Part shown: positions 1 to 5,172 of the stretch, piece by piece | Numbering within the stretch: position 1 is the first letter of the stretch | How the letters are laid out: each line of letters opens with the position of its first letter | Source of the DNA: Candidatus Nitrosopumilus sp. | GTDB lineage: Archaea > Thermoproteota > Nitrososphaeria > Nitrososphaerales > Nitrosopumilaceae | Length of the DNA stretch: 5,478 bases | NCBI GenBank assembly: GCA_029880665.1 | Contig: JAOUNZ010000082.1 | Location: 1-5,478, forward strand | Reading direction: 5' to 3' | The notes under the pieces: generated by a model | Told to the model about the DNA's origin: nothing | What the model saw: the letters and a program-made list of their open reading frames with translations, nothing else | The model's database searches: none | Made by a program: the position numbers and the translations under genes

Positions 1-318
1 TGAATGACTGTTAGAGATAGGCAGGCCAAAGTATGTACATATACTACTCCATCCAATTGCACCAGCCAAAGCACCAACAACCATGTAAACTGTAACATCA
101 TCAGGATTCAAAATTCCTTTAGAAATTGTTGTTGCAACTGCCACACCAAAAATAAATGGGCCTGCGAAATTTGCAGCCGCGGACAAAGCAACTGCATGTA
201 TTGGTTTTAAAACACGAGTTCCAATCACAGTAGCAACCGAATTTGCCGAATCATTGAAACCATTAACAAAATCAAAGATTAATGCAACAATAATTGCTCC
301 TATTGCTATCTCTATCAT
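1..318 (-). CDS. PiT-family inorganic phosphate transporter, N-terminal part (cut by window edge)
   Basis: The first 106 codons of a membrane permease read from an ATG at 318 leftwards and run in frame off the window. Residues 16-35 hold the PiT signature: DFVNGFNDSANSVATVIGTR matches the family's G-x-N-D-x-x-N-S core, where the Asn and Asp lie in the transport path. Hydrophobic segments are visible at about residues 2-18, 40-62 and 74-98, and the sequence ends in an ISNSHS stretch also typical of the family. PiT proteins bring phosphate, usually as a neutral metal-phosphate complex, into the cell with H+ or Na+. The gene starts nine bases after the DUF47 gene, so the two are probably co-transcribed, and DUF47 proteins are known PiT partners. 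The remaining C-terminal half (PiT proteins are usually 320-500 residues) lies outside. The family call is firm; substrate specificity is inferred from the family, and sulfate permease relatives exist. Confidence 0.95.
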   Translation of the reverse strand, partial: MIEIAIGAIIVALIFDFVNGFNDSANSVATVIGTRVLKPIHAVALSAAANFAGPFIFGVAVATTISKGILNPDDVTVYMVVGALAGAIGWSSICTYFGLPISNSHS

Positions 319-320
319 TT

Positions 321-329
321 AATCAGCTC
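321..329 (-). promoter_or_regulatory. Shine-Dalgarno-like site for the phosphate permease
   Basis: On the minus strand the bases just before the permease ATG read GAGCTGATT, matching seven of nine positions of GAGGTGATC, the complement of the usual archaeal 16S rRNA 3' end. It overlaps the TGA stop of the upstream DUF47 gene. This fits translation of the permease as an internal cistron of a shared mRNA. It is a short degenerate match. Confidence 0.5.
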
Positions 330-957
330 AAGTGTATTTTAGAACAATATCTTCAATCACATCTGCAACATCTACACACCTGTCAGATGCAGTTTCCATT
401 GTTTCATAGATATCTTTTAGTTTTATGATTTTAATTGCGTCGTTCGTTTCAAACAGTTCTTTGATAGCTTCCCTATACAGATCATCCACAGTGTGTTCGA
501 TTTTACTTGTATTTCTGCAATGTTCAATCATATCTTTAGAATTTTTCATATGTTGGAGTTTTGAGACCATATATTCCACTTCTTTAGTAGCTTTGACAAG
601 TTCTTTTGCCATATCTTGGCTATATGGTGGAGGTGTAGAGATTTTGTAACTATATACACGGGCAGATATTCCATCCATGAAGTCAATCACGTCATCAATT
701 TTAGATGCGATCCTTTGCATGTCTTCACGATCCAAAGGGGTGATGAATGTTTTGTTTAGCTCAAAAAAGATGTCGCGTGTCAACATGTCGGCCTCGGTTT
801 CAAGCTTGTGAATTTTTTTTGTTTGTTCAAAATTACTCAGATCGGAGAACAAGACTACCAATGCTTCAGAAGTTTCAACTGCTTTCTTTGCCAAATTATC
901 AAGAATTGTTAAAAGTTCTTTCTCATTAGACTTAATCCAGGATAACCATTGGCCCAT
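328..957 (-). CDS. DUF47 / PhoU-like phosphate transport accessory protein
   Basis: A 209-residue, all-helical, soluble protein of the DUF47 (PhoU-like, Pit accessory) family, full length for that family. Visible family marks are an acidic ETEAD stretch at residues 53-57, the FITPLDREDM motif at 71-80, the acidic helix IDDVIDFMD at 87-95, and the C-terminal segment around 185-204 with E-x-x-x-D repeats (ETMETASDRCVDVADVIED). In PhoU relatives such acidic repeats bind metal clusters. The family is typically encoded next to PiT permeases and is thought to modulate their activity; the same arrangement holds here, with the permease nine bases downstream. The ATG at 957 is preceded by no clear ribosome site. 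A strong TATA box lies 58 bases upstream and a weaker one 26 bases upstream, so the mRNA may be short-leadered or leaderless. The family assignment is firm; its exact regulatory action is inferred. Confidence 0.95.
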   Translation of the reverse strand: MGQWLSWIKSNEKELLTILDNLAKKAVETSEALVVLFSDLSNFEQTKKIHKLETEADMLTRDIFFELNKTFITPLDREDMQRIASKIDDVIDFMDGISARVYSYKISTPPPYSQDMAKELVKATKEVEYMVSKLQHMKNSKDMIEHCRNTSKIEHTVDDLYREAIKELFETNDAIKIIKLKDIYETMETASDRCVDVADVIEDIVLKYT

Positions 958-973
958 GAATGAACAACAGCCG

Positions 974-996
974 GTTCAGAGATAAGACTACTGAAC
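974..996. promoter_or_regulatory. Inverted repeat around a TATA-like box upstream of the DUF47 gene (candidate operator)
   Basis: Perfect six-base arms GTTCAG (974-979) and CTGAAC (991-996) flank an 11-base spacer. On the minus strand the spacer contains TCTTATCT (980-987), centred about 26 bases before the DUF47 ATG, which is where TBP would sit for a leaderless mRNA. If instead the stronger CTATATAG box at 1012-1019 is used, the repeat spans the expected start of transcription near 988. In either case a protein bound here could block initiation. That it is an operator is inferred from position and symmetry. Confidence 0.4.
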
Positions 997-1011
997 ATAA
1001 AGTCTATTGTA

Positions 1012-1019
1012 CTATATAG
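1012..1019 (-). promoter_or_regulatory. TATA box of the DUF47-PiT operon
   Basis: CTATATAG is the strongest TATA element in the 133-base gap upstream of the DUF47 gene. Its centre is 58 bases from the ATG, predicting transcription start near 988 and a leader of about 30 bases. A weaker TATA-like element at 980-987 is the alternative. Confidence 0.5.
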
Positions 1020-1053
1020 AAATAAGTTAGAACAAAAAATTATCGATTGATCT

Positions 1054-1065
1054 TAATACGTATTA
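1054..1065. repeat. 12-base perfect palindrome TAATACGTATTA
   Basis: A perfect 12-base palindrome lies 44 bases (centre to centre) upstream of the CTATATAG box of the phosphate operon and just beyond the T-rich terminator tract of the secreted-protein gene. The position would suit an upstream regulator site, but a chance palindrome in AT-rich DNA is possible. Confidence 0.4.
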
Positions 1066-1070
1066 TTTTT

Positions 1071-1090
1071 AAGAAAAAGAAAAAGAGAGA
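1071..1090 (-). terminator. T-rich terminator after the secreted repeat protein gene
   Basis: Directly after the TAA stop the minus strand is an unbroken 20-base pyrimidine tract of T and C, with two runs of five T and no preceding hairpin. Archaeal RNA polymerase terminates at such U-rich stretches without a stem-loop. It separates this transcript from the phosphate operon. Confidence 0.7.
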
Positions 1091-2731
1091 TTATTTTTTA
1101 ACTGTGAAGCCTGCGCTCCATTGATCAGTGTTCCTTAGATCTGATGTACTTTCAGTATTTGCTTTGTCTACACGAAACATTGCGTCGTATGCAGGATTAT
1201 TTGGATGATATCCTTGGCATTCAAACTCAAAGATGTTTTCAACTGCAAACTTGTTTTTGACATAGCTTTCCTCACTGTTTGCATTTGTGGAAACAGAATA
1301 GCCAATCACCCTGCAGTGATTAAAATTAAAGCCGCGAATGATCCCTGTATCGGATATTAAATCAACATCAATGTCAACTAGTTCTTTATTTTGAGTTCCT
1401 CCAACACCTTGAACCTTACGATCATCATCCAAATAGTTGTAAAGTATCGGGTAATCACCAACTATTCCTCGTAATTCCAACGTAGGATAGGTGGCTTTTC
1501 TTGTAAAGGCATCAGCAGCCACTTTTTTGTTACCGTTGTCACCTTTATTTTTTTCAGTAGCTGTAAGCACCTTACTTTGTTTAAACAGAGAAAACTCAAT
1601 TGTTTCAGTAGCATCAGCAAAAGTAAAAGTTGCGAAAGCACTCAGACCCTTGTCAGTATTCTGAATTGGCTCTACATATTCATTTGTCATATGAGTAGTT
1701 TTCCAAGAAGAGACACCCATAAGTTCACCATAATGCGTATTCACACCTTTAATTCCTGAACAAGTAAATGTCAGTTGATGAACAATCACAAATCCACTCT
1801 TTCCAGTAAACCCTTCTTCCTTATCGGTTTTAGTTGTGATTTCGGCATCAGATATCCTACAATCCTTGAAGTCAAATCCCCTAACTACAGATTCTCCGTT
1901 AGTGAATTCCACTAATGCGTCAAAGTCAATATTGGATGCGGTTGTTAGTCCAGATACTTGTCTTGACTTGTCAATTGCGTCATATAGTAGTGGGTAGTAA
2001 TTCAGAATTCCTTCTACCTGGAATTCTGGAACTACATTATCAGACGATTCTTCATAACCTGAGATCAGGTTAAAAACAGGAAACTCAATTTTTTCCACTC
2101 CATTTTCAAACAGAAATGTTACTGATGTTCTCACATCATTAGCAAATTTGAAACCGGATCCACCAAAATCAGTGAAAGATGGCGTTGAAAAGGGAATGGA
2201 GGCATCATGTTTATCAGATTTAATCCCCCCACAAACAAAGTCAATTTTATCTACAATCGCAAACCCAATTTCTGCAAAATAACTTTCATAGTCATTAGAA
2301 TCCAATGTTTCAACTTGATAATCAGAAATCCTACAATCATGATATTTTAGAGCGATTATAGATTCATTCTCCTTTACAAAATCTGCATCTACATCAAAAT
2401 ATTTCATCGTATAATCAAATGCGTTATTAGAGAACCTATACTGGTATGCTTGATCTAGTGCTTCATGCAACAGTGGAGAATGTGAGACAGATCCTTCCAC
2501 ATAAAATGATACGCCCGAGTTATCTGCAAAGTTTTCACCCATTTCAAACACAGGGAATTCATATGTTTCAACTCCGTTCCTGAATGTAAATGTCAGAATT
2601 GGCGTCACGTCACCGATCATTTTGTACCCATTACTTTCTTCAGCATATACATTTGATAATCCAAATGAAGATGCGACAGACAATGCAACAATACTAAAAA
2701 CTGCAATGCTGTGTATGTTATTCAAAGTCAT
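1091..2731 (-). CDS. Secreted protein with three copies of an unrecognised cysteine-pair domain
   Basis: I do not recognise this 546-residue protein, but its layout is clear. Residues 1-30 form a Sec-type signal peptide with a hydrophobic core and a VYA|EE cleavage site. Three copies of one domain follow, at about 42-172, 200-330 and 364-510. Each starts with a TF-x-F strand and an E-x-x-EF-x-x-F motif, continues through an EG or RG...P-L/I-L-hydrophobic block, then a (D/H)CR(I/V) motif and a closing F-x-C-x-G motif. The only six cysteines are C133/C167, C291/C324 and C473/C505, one pair per copy with 32-34 residue spacing, suggesting a disulfide per domain outside the cell. Repeat 3 has an extra lysine-rich loop at about 384-412. 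There is no C-terminal membrane anchor, so it is probably free or surface-associated. The start is fixed by an upstream in-frame stop and a TATA box 27 bases before the ATG. It sits alone between promoter and terminator. The predicted fold is mostly beta; function is unknown. Confidence 0.8.
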   Translation of the reverse strand: MTLNNIHSIAVFSIVALSVASSFGLSNVYAEESNGYKMIGDVTPILTFTFRNGVETYEFPVFEMGENFADNSGVSFYVEGSVSHSPLLHEALDQAYQYRFSNNAFDYTMKYFDVDADFVKENESIIALKYHDCRISDYQVETLDSNDYESYFAEIGFAIVDKIDFVCGGIKSDKHDASIPFSTPSFTDFGGSGFKFANDVRTSVTFLFENGVEKIEFPVFNLISGYEESSDNVVPEFQVEGILNYYPLLYDAIDKSRQVSGLTTASNIDFDALVEFTNGESVVRGFDFKDCRISDAEITTKTDKEEGFTGKSGFVIVHQLTFTCSGIKGVNTHYGELMGVSSWKTTHMTNEYVEPIQNTDKGLSAFATFTFADATETIEFSLFKQSKVLTATEKNKGDNGNKKVAADAFTRKATYPTLELRGIVGDYPILYNYLDDDRKVQGVGGTQNKELVDIDVDLISDTGIIRGFNFNHCRVIGYSVSTNANSEESYVKNKFAVENIFEFECQGYHPNNPAYDAMFRVDKANTESTSDLRNTDQWSAGFTVKK

Positions 2732-2755
2732 TAAATTTCAATAGAAAGATTTCAC

Positions 2756-2761
2756 CTATAA
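2756..2761 (-). promoter_or_regulatory. Proximal TATA-like box of the secreted repeat protein gene
   Basis: The minus strand reads TTATAG with its centre 27 bases before the A of the ATG at 2731. That is the spacing expected for a leaderless archaeal mRNA starting at or next to the start codon, and no Shine-Dalgarno site stands just before the ATG. Confidence 0.6.
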
Positions 2762-2815
2762 GATGTGTCATGGTTTTCTAATGATGAAACATAGTTGTAA
2801 ATTGTCAACATATAT

Positions 2816-2823
2816 CTATATAG
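2816..2823 (-). promoter_or_regulatory. Distal CTATATAG TATA-like box, possible second promoter
   Basis: CTATATAG, identical to the box before the phosphate operon, lies about 88 bases upstream of the secreted-protein ATG. On the minus strand it would start an mRNA near 2790 with a leader of about 60 bases. The element is itself palindromic, so direction is not fixed by sequence, and it could serve a small plus-strand RNA. Its use is inferred. Confidence 0.3.
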
Positions 2824-3076
2824 AGAGAAGATTTCCTAGATTGTTTTTAACATGCAATTGCAGTAAGTCATTTATAATTAATGATTAAAACATGATCCAG
2901 ATCACACTGTAGATCATTTTCAGAGCCGTTATCAATTACATATATTCAGGATACAGCAACTTGAGAGGTTTCAACAATTTTGTGTTCAACATAAAACGAA
3001 GTCTCATTTTACCTCAATACAGTATTTGCAATTCCAAACGGACCACATTCATAGAGAAAAGCAGCCACACAATGCA

Positions 3077-3126
3077 TGTGTTGGGTTAATGCGTCAGATA
3101 GTAAGATTACTGAAAATACCAACACA
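3077..3126. repeat. Long-range inverted repeat with nested hairpin
   Basis: TGTGTTGG (3077-3084) and CCAACACA (3119-3126) are perfect eight-base complements around a 34-base interior. Inside, TCAG (3094-3097) pairs with CTGA (3110-3113), and the stem can continue after one bulged base. The nested arrangement could fold as RNA on either strand. No promoter assignment is firm, so this is recorded as a repeat rather than an RNA gene. It lies about 80 bases downstream of the exporter permease and could be part of that mRNA's 3' end. Confidence 0.4.
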
Positions 3127-3206
3127 GTAAAGACTGGGCAACATATGCCAATGTAAAAATTTCACAAACACCGTCAGTGAACAACTGTACTATTGTCAAT
3201 TTTTTC

Positions 3207-3992
3207 TCAAAAAGGCTTGTTTACTTCGCGTGTAAAGACATAGCTTGCTAATGCAACCATTACAAGCACAAATCCAACCAAGATTCCAAGGCTGAGAAGT
3301 ACAGGTATTCCGCCCTCAGAAACACCGGTCATCATTTCTCGAACCAGCAAGACAGTGTATGTTACAGGGTTTAGTTTTGCAATAACTGCAAGCCACTCAG
3401 GAAGTAATTCCAATGGGAACAATGCAGGACTCAGCATAAACAGAGGCATTCCAAGAAAATTGATTACGCCCCAAAATGTTTCCTGAGATTTGGCAGTTGC
3501 TGCAACCATTACAGAAATCCCAGAGAATCCCAGCGAGAACAAGATAACAATTGTCATGATAGGAACAATCATTATTGGATTTGGAAAAGAGACACCAATT
3601 GCCAAAGCAATTCCTAAAATCAGACTAGCCTGCATAGCTGCAATCAAGGATATTGCAGACATTTTTCCAAGTGCAATTGAAGAACGAGAGATTGGAGACG
3701 TCAGTGCTTTATTCATGAAGCCGTATCTTCTATCCCACAATGTATTGACGCCACCAAAAATACTTGTAAAAATTGCAGTAAGTATTATGACACCGGGTGT
3801 CATAAACTCGATGTATTCACCTTCAAACCCGACTGACTGAATTAGCGGCTGAGTTCCTGAAAAAGTATTGCCAATCACAATTATCCATATTGCAGGTTGG
3901 ATCAATCTGATCAAAACACCGCTTCGTGATTTTTTGTATCTCTTCAGTTCTCTCCAGAAAATTGTATATGTGTCATACATCAAAGTGCTCAT
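3207..3992 (-). CDS. ABC-2 type transporter permease (DrrB-like)
   Basis: A 261-residue integral membrane protein with about six hydrophobic segments (roughly residues 27-42, 62-84, 110-132, 138-165, 173-193 and 228-254), the layout and length of ABC-2 permeases. Family marks are the soluble N-terminus with a charged helix (WRELKRYKKSR, 13-23), a DRRYGFMNKALTSPISR loop at 87-103 that typically couples to the ATPase, and the closing region with SPALFPLELLPEW (188-200) followed by LNPVTYTVLLVRE (207-219). It would form the membrane channel of an exporter with the ATPase encoded immediately upstream; their reading frames overlap by four bases (ATGA), so translation is coupled. Substrate cannot be read from sequence: relatives export drugs, polyketides, lipids or polysaccharides. 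The call as an ABC-2 permease is firm. No strong T-rich terminator follows directly; a short T run at 3156-3162 is the nearest candidate. Confidence 0.95.
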   Translation of the reverse strand: MSTLMYDTYTIFWRELKRYKKSRSGVLIRLIQPAIWIIVIGNTFSGTQPLIQSVGFEGEYIEFMTPGVIILTAIFTSIFGGVNTLWDRRYGFMNKALTSPISRSSIALGKMSAISLIAAMQASLILGIALAIGVSFPNPIMIVPIMTIVILFSLGFSGISVMVAATAKSQETFWGVINFLGMPLFMLSPALFPLELLPEWLAVIAKLNPVTYTVLLVREMMTGVSEGGIPVLLSLGILVGFVLVMVALASYVFTREVNKPF

Positions 3993-4984
3993 GCACGTAA
4001 CCTCTTCATCTTTGCGTGTTCACGTTTTCTATTAAATCCAGAATCGTCATCTCGAATTTCATACCCAGTATAAGAAATGAACACGTCATCAAGAGTGGGT
4101 TGAGTTAGAGAGATAGAGATTATTTTGATATCAAGTTTTGACGAGATTTGAAAGATTTGTGGAATTACCTCGGTTCCGTTAGACGCAAAAAGAATCAGCT
4201 TTGAGCCGTCTTTGCTTATTTTTTTAACAAATCCAATTTTTTCAATCTCAGATAAGAAAGAAGTGTGTTCACCCTCATCTACGACAATTGAGATCACCTC
4301 ATTTCCCATCGCATTTTTCATGTTTTCCGGAGAATCAATAATCTGTATTTTTCCACCATCAATGATTCCAACCCTATCACAAAGATTGTCTGCTTCTTCC
4401 ATATAGTGAGTGCTAAGAAAAATCGTCATTTCAAATTCAGTGTGGATTTTTTTGATATACTCCCAAATCTTTCTTCGAGTTTGAATGTCAAGTCCAACTG
4501 TAGGTTCATCTAAGAACAACACTCTAGGTCGATGCAAAAGACCTCCTGCAATATCCAGCCTCTTTCTCATTCCACCAGAATAAGTGACAACTGCATGATC
4601 TTGTTTGTCAGCCAATTCAATTAATTCCAAAACGTCGTCAATTCTTTTGTTAATTTCTTTTTTCGGTATATGGTTGAGTTTTGCTTGTAGTAAAAGATTT
4701 TCTCTTCCGGTCAAATATTCATCTACAGTTGATTCTTGTTGAACATATCCGATATTTTCACGAACTTGTTTTGCATTTTTCATGACATCAAATCCAGATA
4801 TCAGAGCTTGGCCGGATGTTGGTTTTAGCAGAGTAGTAAGAATCATCATTGTTGTACTTTTACCTGCACCGTTTGGTCCCAAGAACCCAAAAATCTCACC
4901 TTCTTCAACTGAGAAAGAAACATCATTTACTGCAATTATGTTGCCAAATGATTTTGTCAGAGACTTTGTTTCAATAGAGTACAT
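3989..4984 (-). CDS. ABC-2 type exporter ATPase (DrrA-like)
   Basis: A 331-residue ABC ATPase with every catalytic motif intact: Walker A GPNGAGKST (36-44), Q-loop at YVQQES (80-85), signature YSGGMRKR (135-142), Walker B VLFLDEPT (155-162) with catalytic E160, D-loop GLD (164-166) and the switch histidine H193 in STHYMEEAD. The domain continues with the C-terminal extension typical of DrrA-type exporters, ending in QPTLDDVFISYTG (295-307). A basic tail follows. It powers the permease encoded next in the operon, acting as a cytoplasmic dimer. The gene is first in its operon; its ATG at 4984 lies 24 bases from a TATA box, so the mRNA is probably leaderless. Relatives give resistance to antibiotics or export lipids and other metabolites, and the substrate here is unknown. 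Annotations naming daunorubicin should be read as family labels only. Confidence 0.97.
   Translation of the reverse strand: MYSIETKSLTKSFGNIIAVNDVSFSVEEGEIFGFLGPNGAGKSTTMMILTTLLKPTSGQALISGFDVMKNAKQVRENIGYVQQESTVDEYLTGRENLLLQAKLNHIPKKEINKRIDDVLELIELADKQDHAVVTYSGGMRKRLDIAGGLLHRPRVLFLDEPTVGLDIQTRRKIWEYIKKIHTEFEMTIFLSTHYMEEADNLCDRVGIIDGGKIQIIDSPENMKNAMGNEVISIVVDEGEHTSFLSEIEKIGFVKKISKDGSKLILFASNGTEVIPQIFQISSKLDIKIISISLTQPTLDDVFISYTGYEIRDDDSGFNRKREHAKMKRLRA
3999..4004 (-). promoter_or_regulatory. Internal Shine-Dalgarno site for the permease
   Basis: GAGGTT lies inside the last codons of the ATPase gene, six bases before the permease ATG, and matches the start of the archaeal anti-Shine-Dalgarno complement GAGGTGA. 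With the ATGA overlap it supports the permease start at 3992 and ribosome re-initiation. By contrast, the first gene of the operon lacks such a site. Confidence 0.6.
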
Positions 4985-4993
4985 GTTCTGATC

Positions 4994-5015
4994 GCAATTG
5001 TCAATTATAAATTGC
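4994..5015. promoter_or_regulatory. Overlapping inverted repeats around the exporter TATA box (candidate operator)
   Basis: GCAATT (4994-4999) and AATTGC (5010-5015) form a six-base inverted repeat with a ten-base spacer. Inside it, CAATT (5002-5006) and AATTG (5010-5014) form a tighter one with a three-base spacer. The exporter TATA box (5005-5011) is embedded in both. A third CAATT follows at 5022-5026. Exporter genes are often controlled by repressors binding such sites; no regulator gene is in the window, so this remains inference. Confidence 0.4.
5005..5011 (-). promoter_or_regulatory. TATA box of the exporter operon
   Basis: The minus strand reads TTTATAA centred 24 bases before the ATPase ATG at 4984, implying a leaderless or near-leaderless mRNA. 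No ribosome binding site precedes the ATG, in agreement with that. Confidence 0.7.
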
Positions 5016-5040
5016 TTAGTTCAATTAATCCTCATAAAAA

Positions 5041-5048
5041 AATTTAAA
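5041..5048 (+). promoter_or_regulatory. TATA box of the zinc-ribbon microgene
   Basis: AATTTAAA follows an A-rich stretch (5035-5042) and is centred 28 bases before the ATG at 5073, the spacing for a leaderless mRNA. It points away from the exporter promoter, making the 88-base region divergent, with the two TATA boxes about 36 bases apart. Confidence 0.6.
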
Positions 5049-5072
5049 GACAGACTAGAGAAGAGCAACACC

Positions 5073-5171
5073 ATGAAAGGATTATGCCAAAAGTGTCACG
5101 CATCTAACGTGAATGTGATTGTTCAGGACGGGATCCCTGTTTGTGAAGTTTGTACCGAAAAAACAGACTAA
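5073..5171 (+). CDS. 32-residue zinc-ribbon microprotein with two CxxC knuckles
   Basis: A very short gene encodes MKGLCQKCHASN followed by a hydrophobic strand and the second knuckle VCEVC, ending at TAA. The cysteines C5, C8, C24 and C27 form two C-x-x-C pairs 15 residues apart, a classic four-cysteine zinc-ribbon arrangement occupying almost the whole protein. Evidence that it is a real gene: its own well-placed TATA box, a clean ATG, the paired cysteines, which are unlikely by chance, and a stop placed just before a convergent neighbour. Small zinc ribbons of archaea bind nucleic acids or proteins and several are subunits or regulators of transcription and translation complexes; which applies here cannot be told. 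It is divergent from the exporter operon and could share control with it. Automatic gene callers with a length cut-off would probably miss it. Confidence 0.7.
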   Translation: MKGLCQKCHASNVNVIVQDGIPVCEVCTEKTD

Positions 5172-5172
5172 A

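Larger units (their letters stand above)
2732..3206. other. 475-base intergenic region without a convincing gene
   Basis: No open frame here has both a good start and protein-like length. The left part holds the proximal and distal promoters of the secreted-protein gene. The middle has two short symmetric elements: the perfect palindrome TGCAATTGCA at 2853-2862, and TGATC-CA-GATCA at 2893-2904, which shares bases with a wider pair, ATGATC (2892-2897) and GATCAT (2912-2917). The right part carries an eight-base inverted repeat at 3077-3126 and a minus-strand frame (2946-3161) interrupted by one TAA, possibly a gene remnant. It is unusually long compared with the 9-133 base gaps elsewhere in the window. 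No tRNA, rRNA or repeat array is seen. Confidence 0.6.

Noticed and set aside
4..210. Plus-strand open frame of 68 codons at the left edge
   Set aside because: It is antisense to the PiT transporter, whose signature motif is unmistakable on the minus strand; the Asn- and Cys-rich translation is a shadow.
1091..2731. Multicopper or cupredoxin-type protein
   Set aside because: The repeats have cysteines but no conserved His or Met ligand set: the residue before each first cysteine varies (D, D, H), so a type 1 copper site is not supported.
3107..3206. Second minus-strand frame after the permease stop (contains LFTDGVCEIFTLAYVAQS)
   Set aside because: It looked like a frameshifted permease end, but it is not in the permease frame, the permease already has a normal C-terminus, and the frame is short with no start.
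3490..3840. Plus-strand open frame of 116 codons inside the permease gene
   Set aside because: It lies wholly antisense to a permease with clear family motifs, has no promoter or ribosome site, and its composition mirrors the opposite strand. The same applies to other plus-strand frames inside the DUF47, secreted-protein and ATPase genes.
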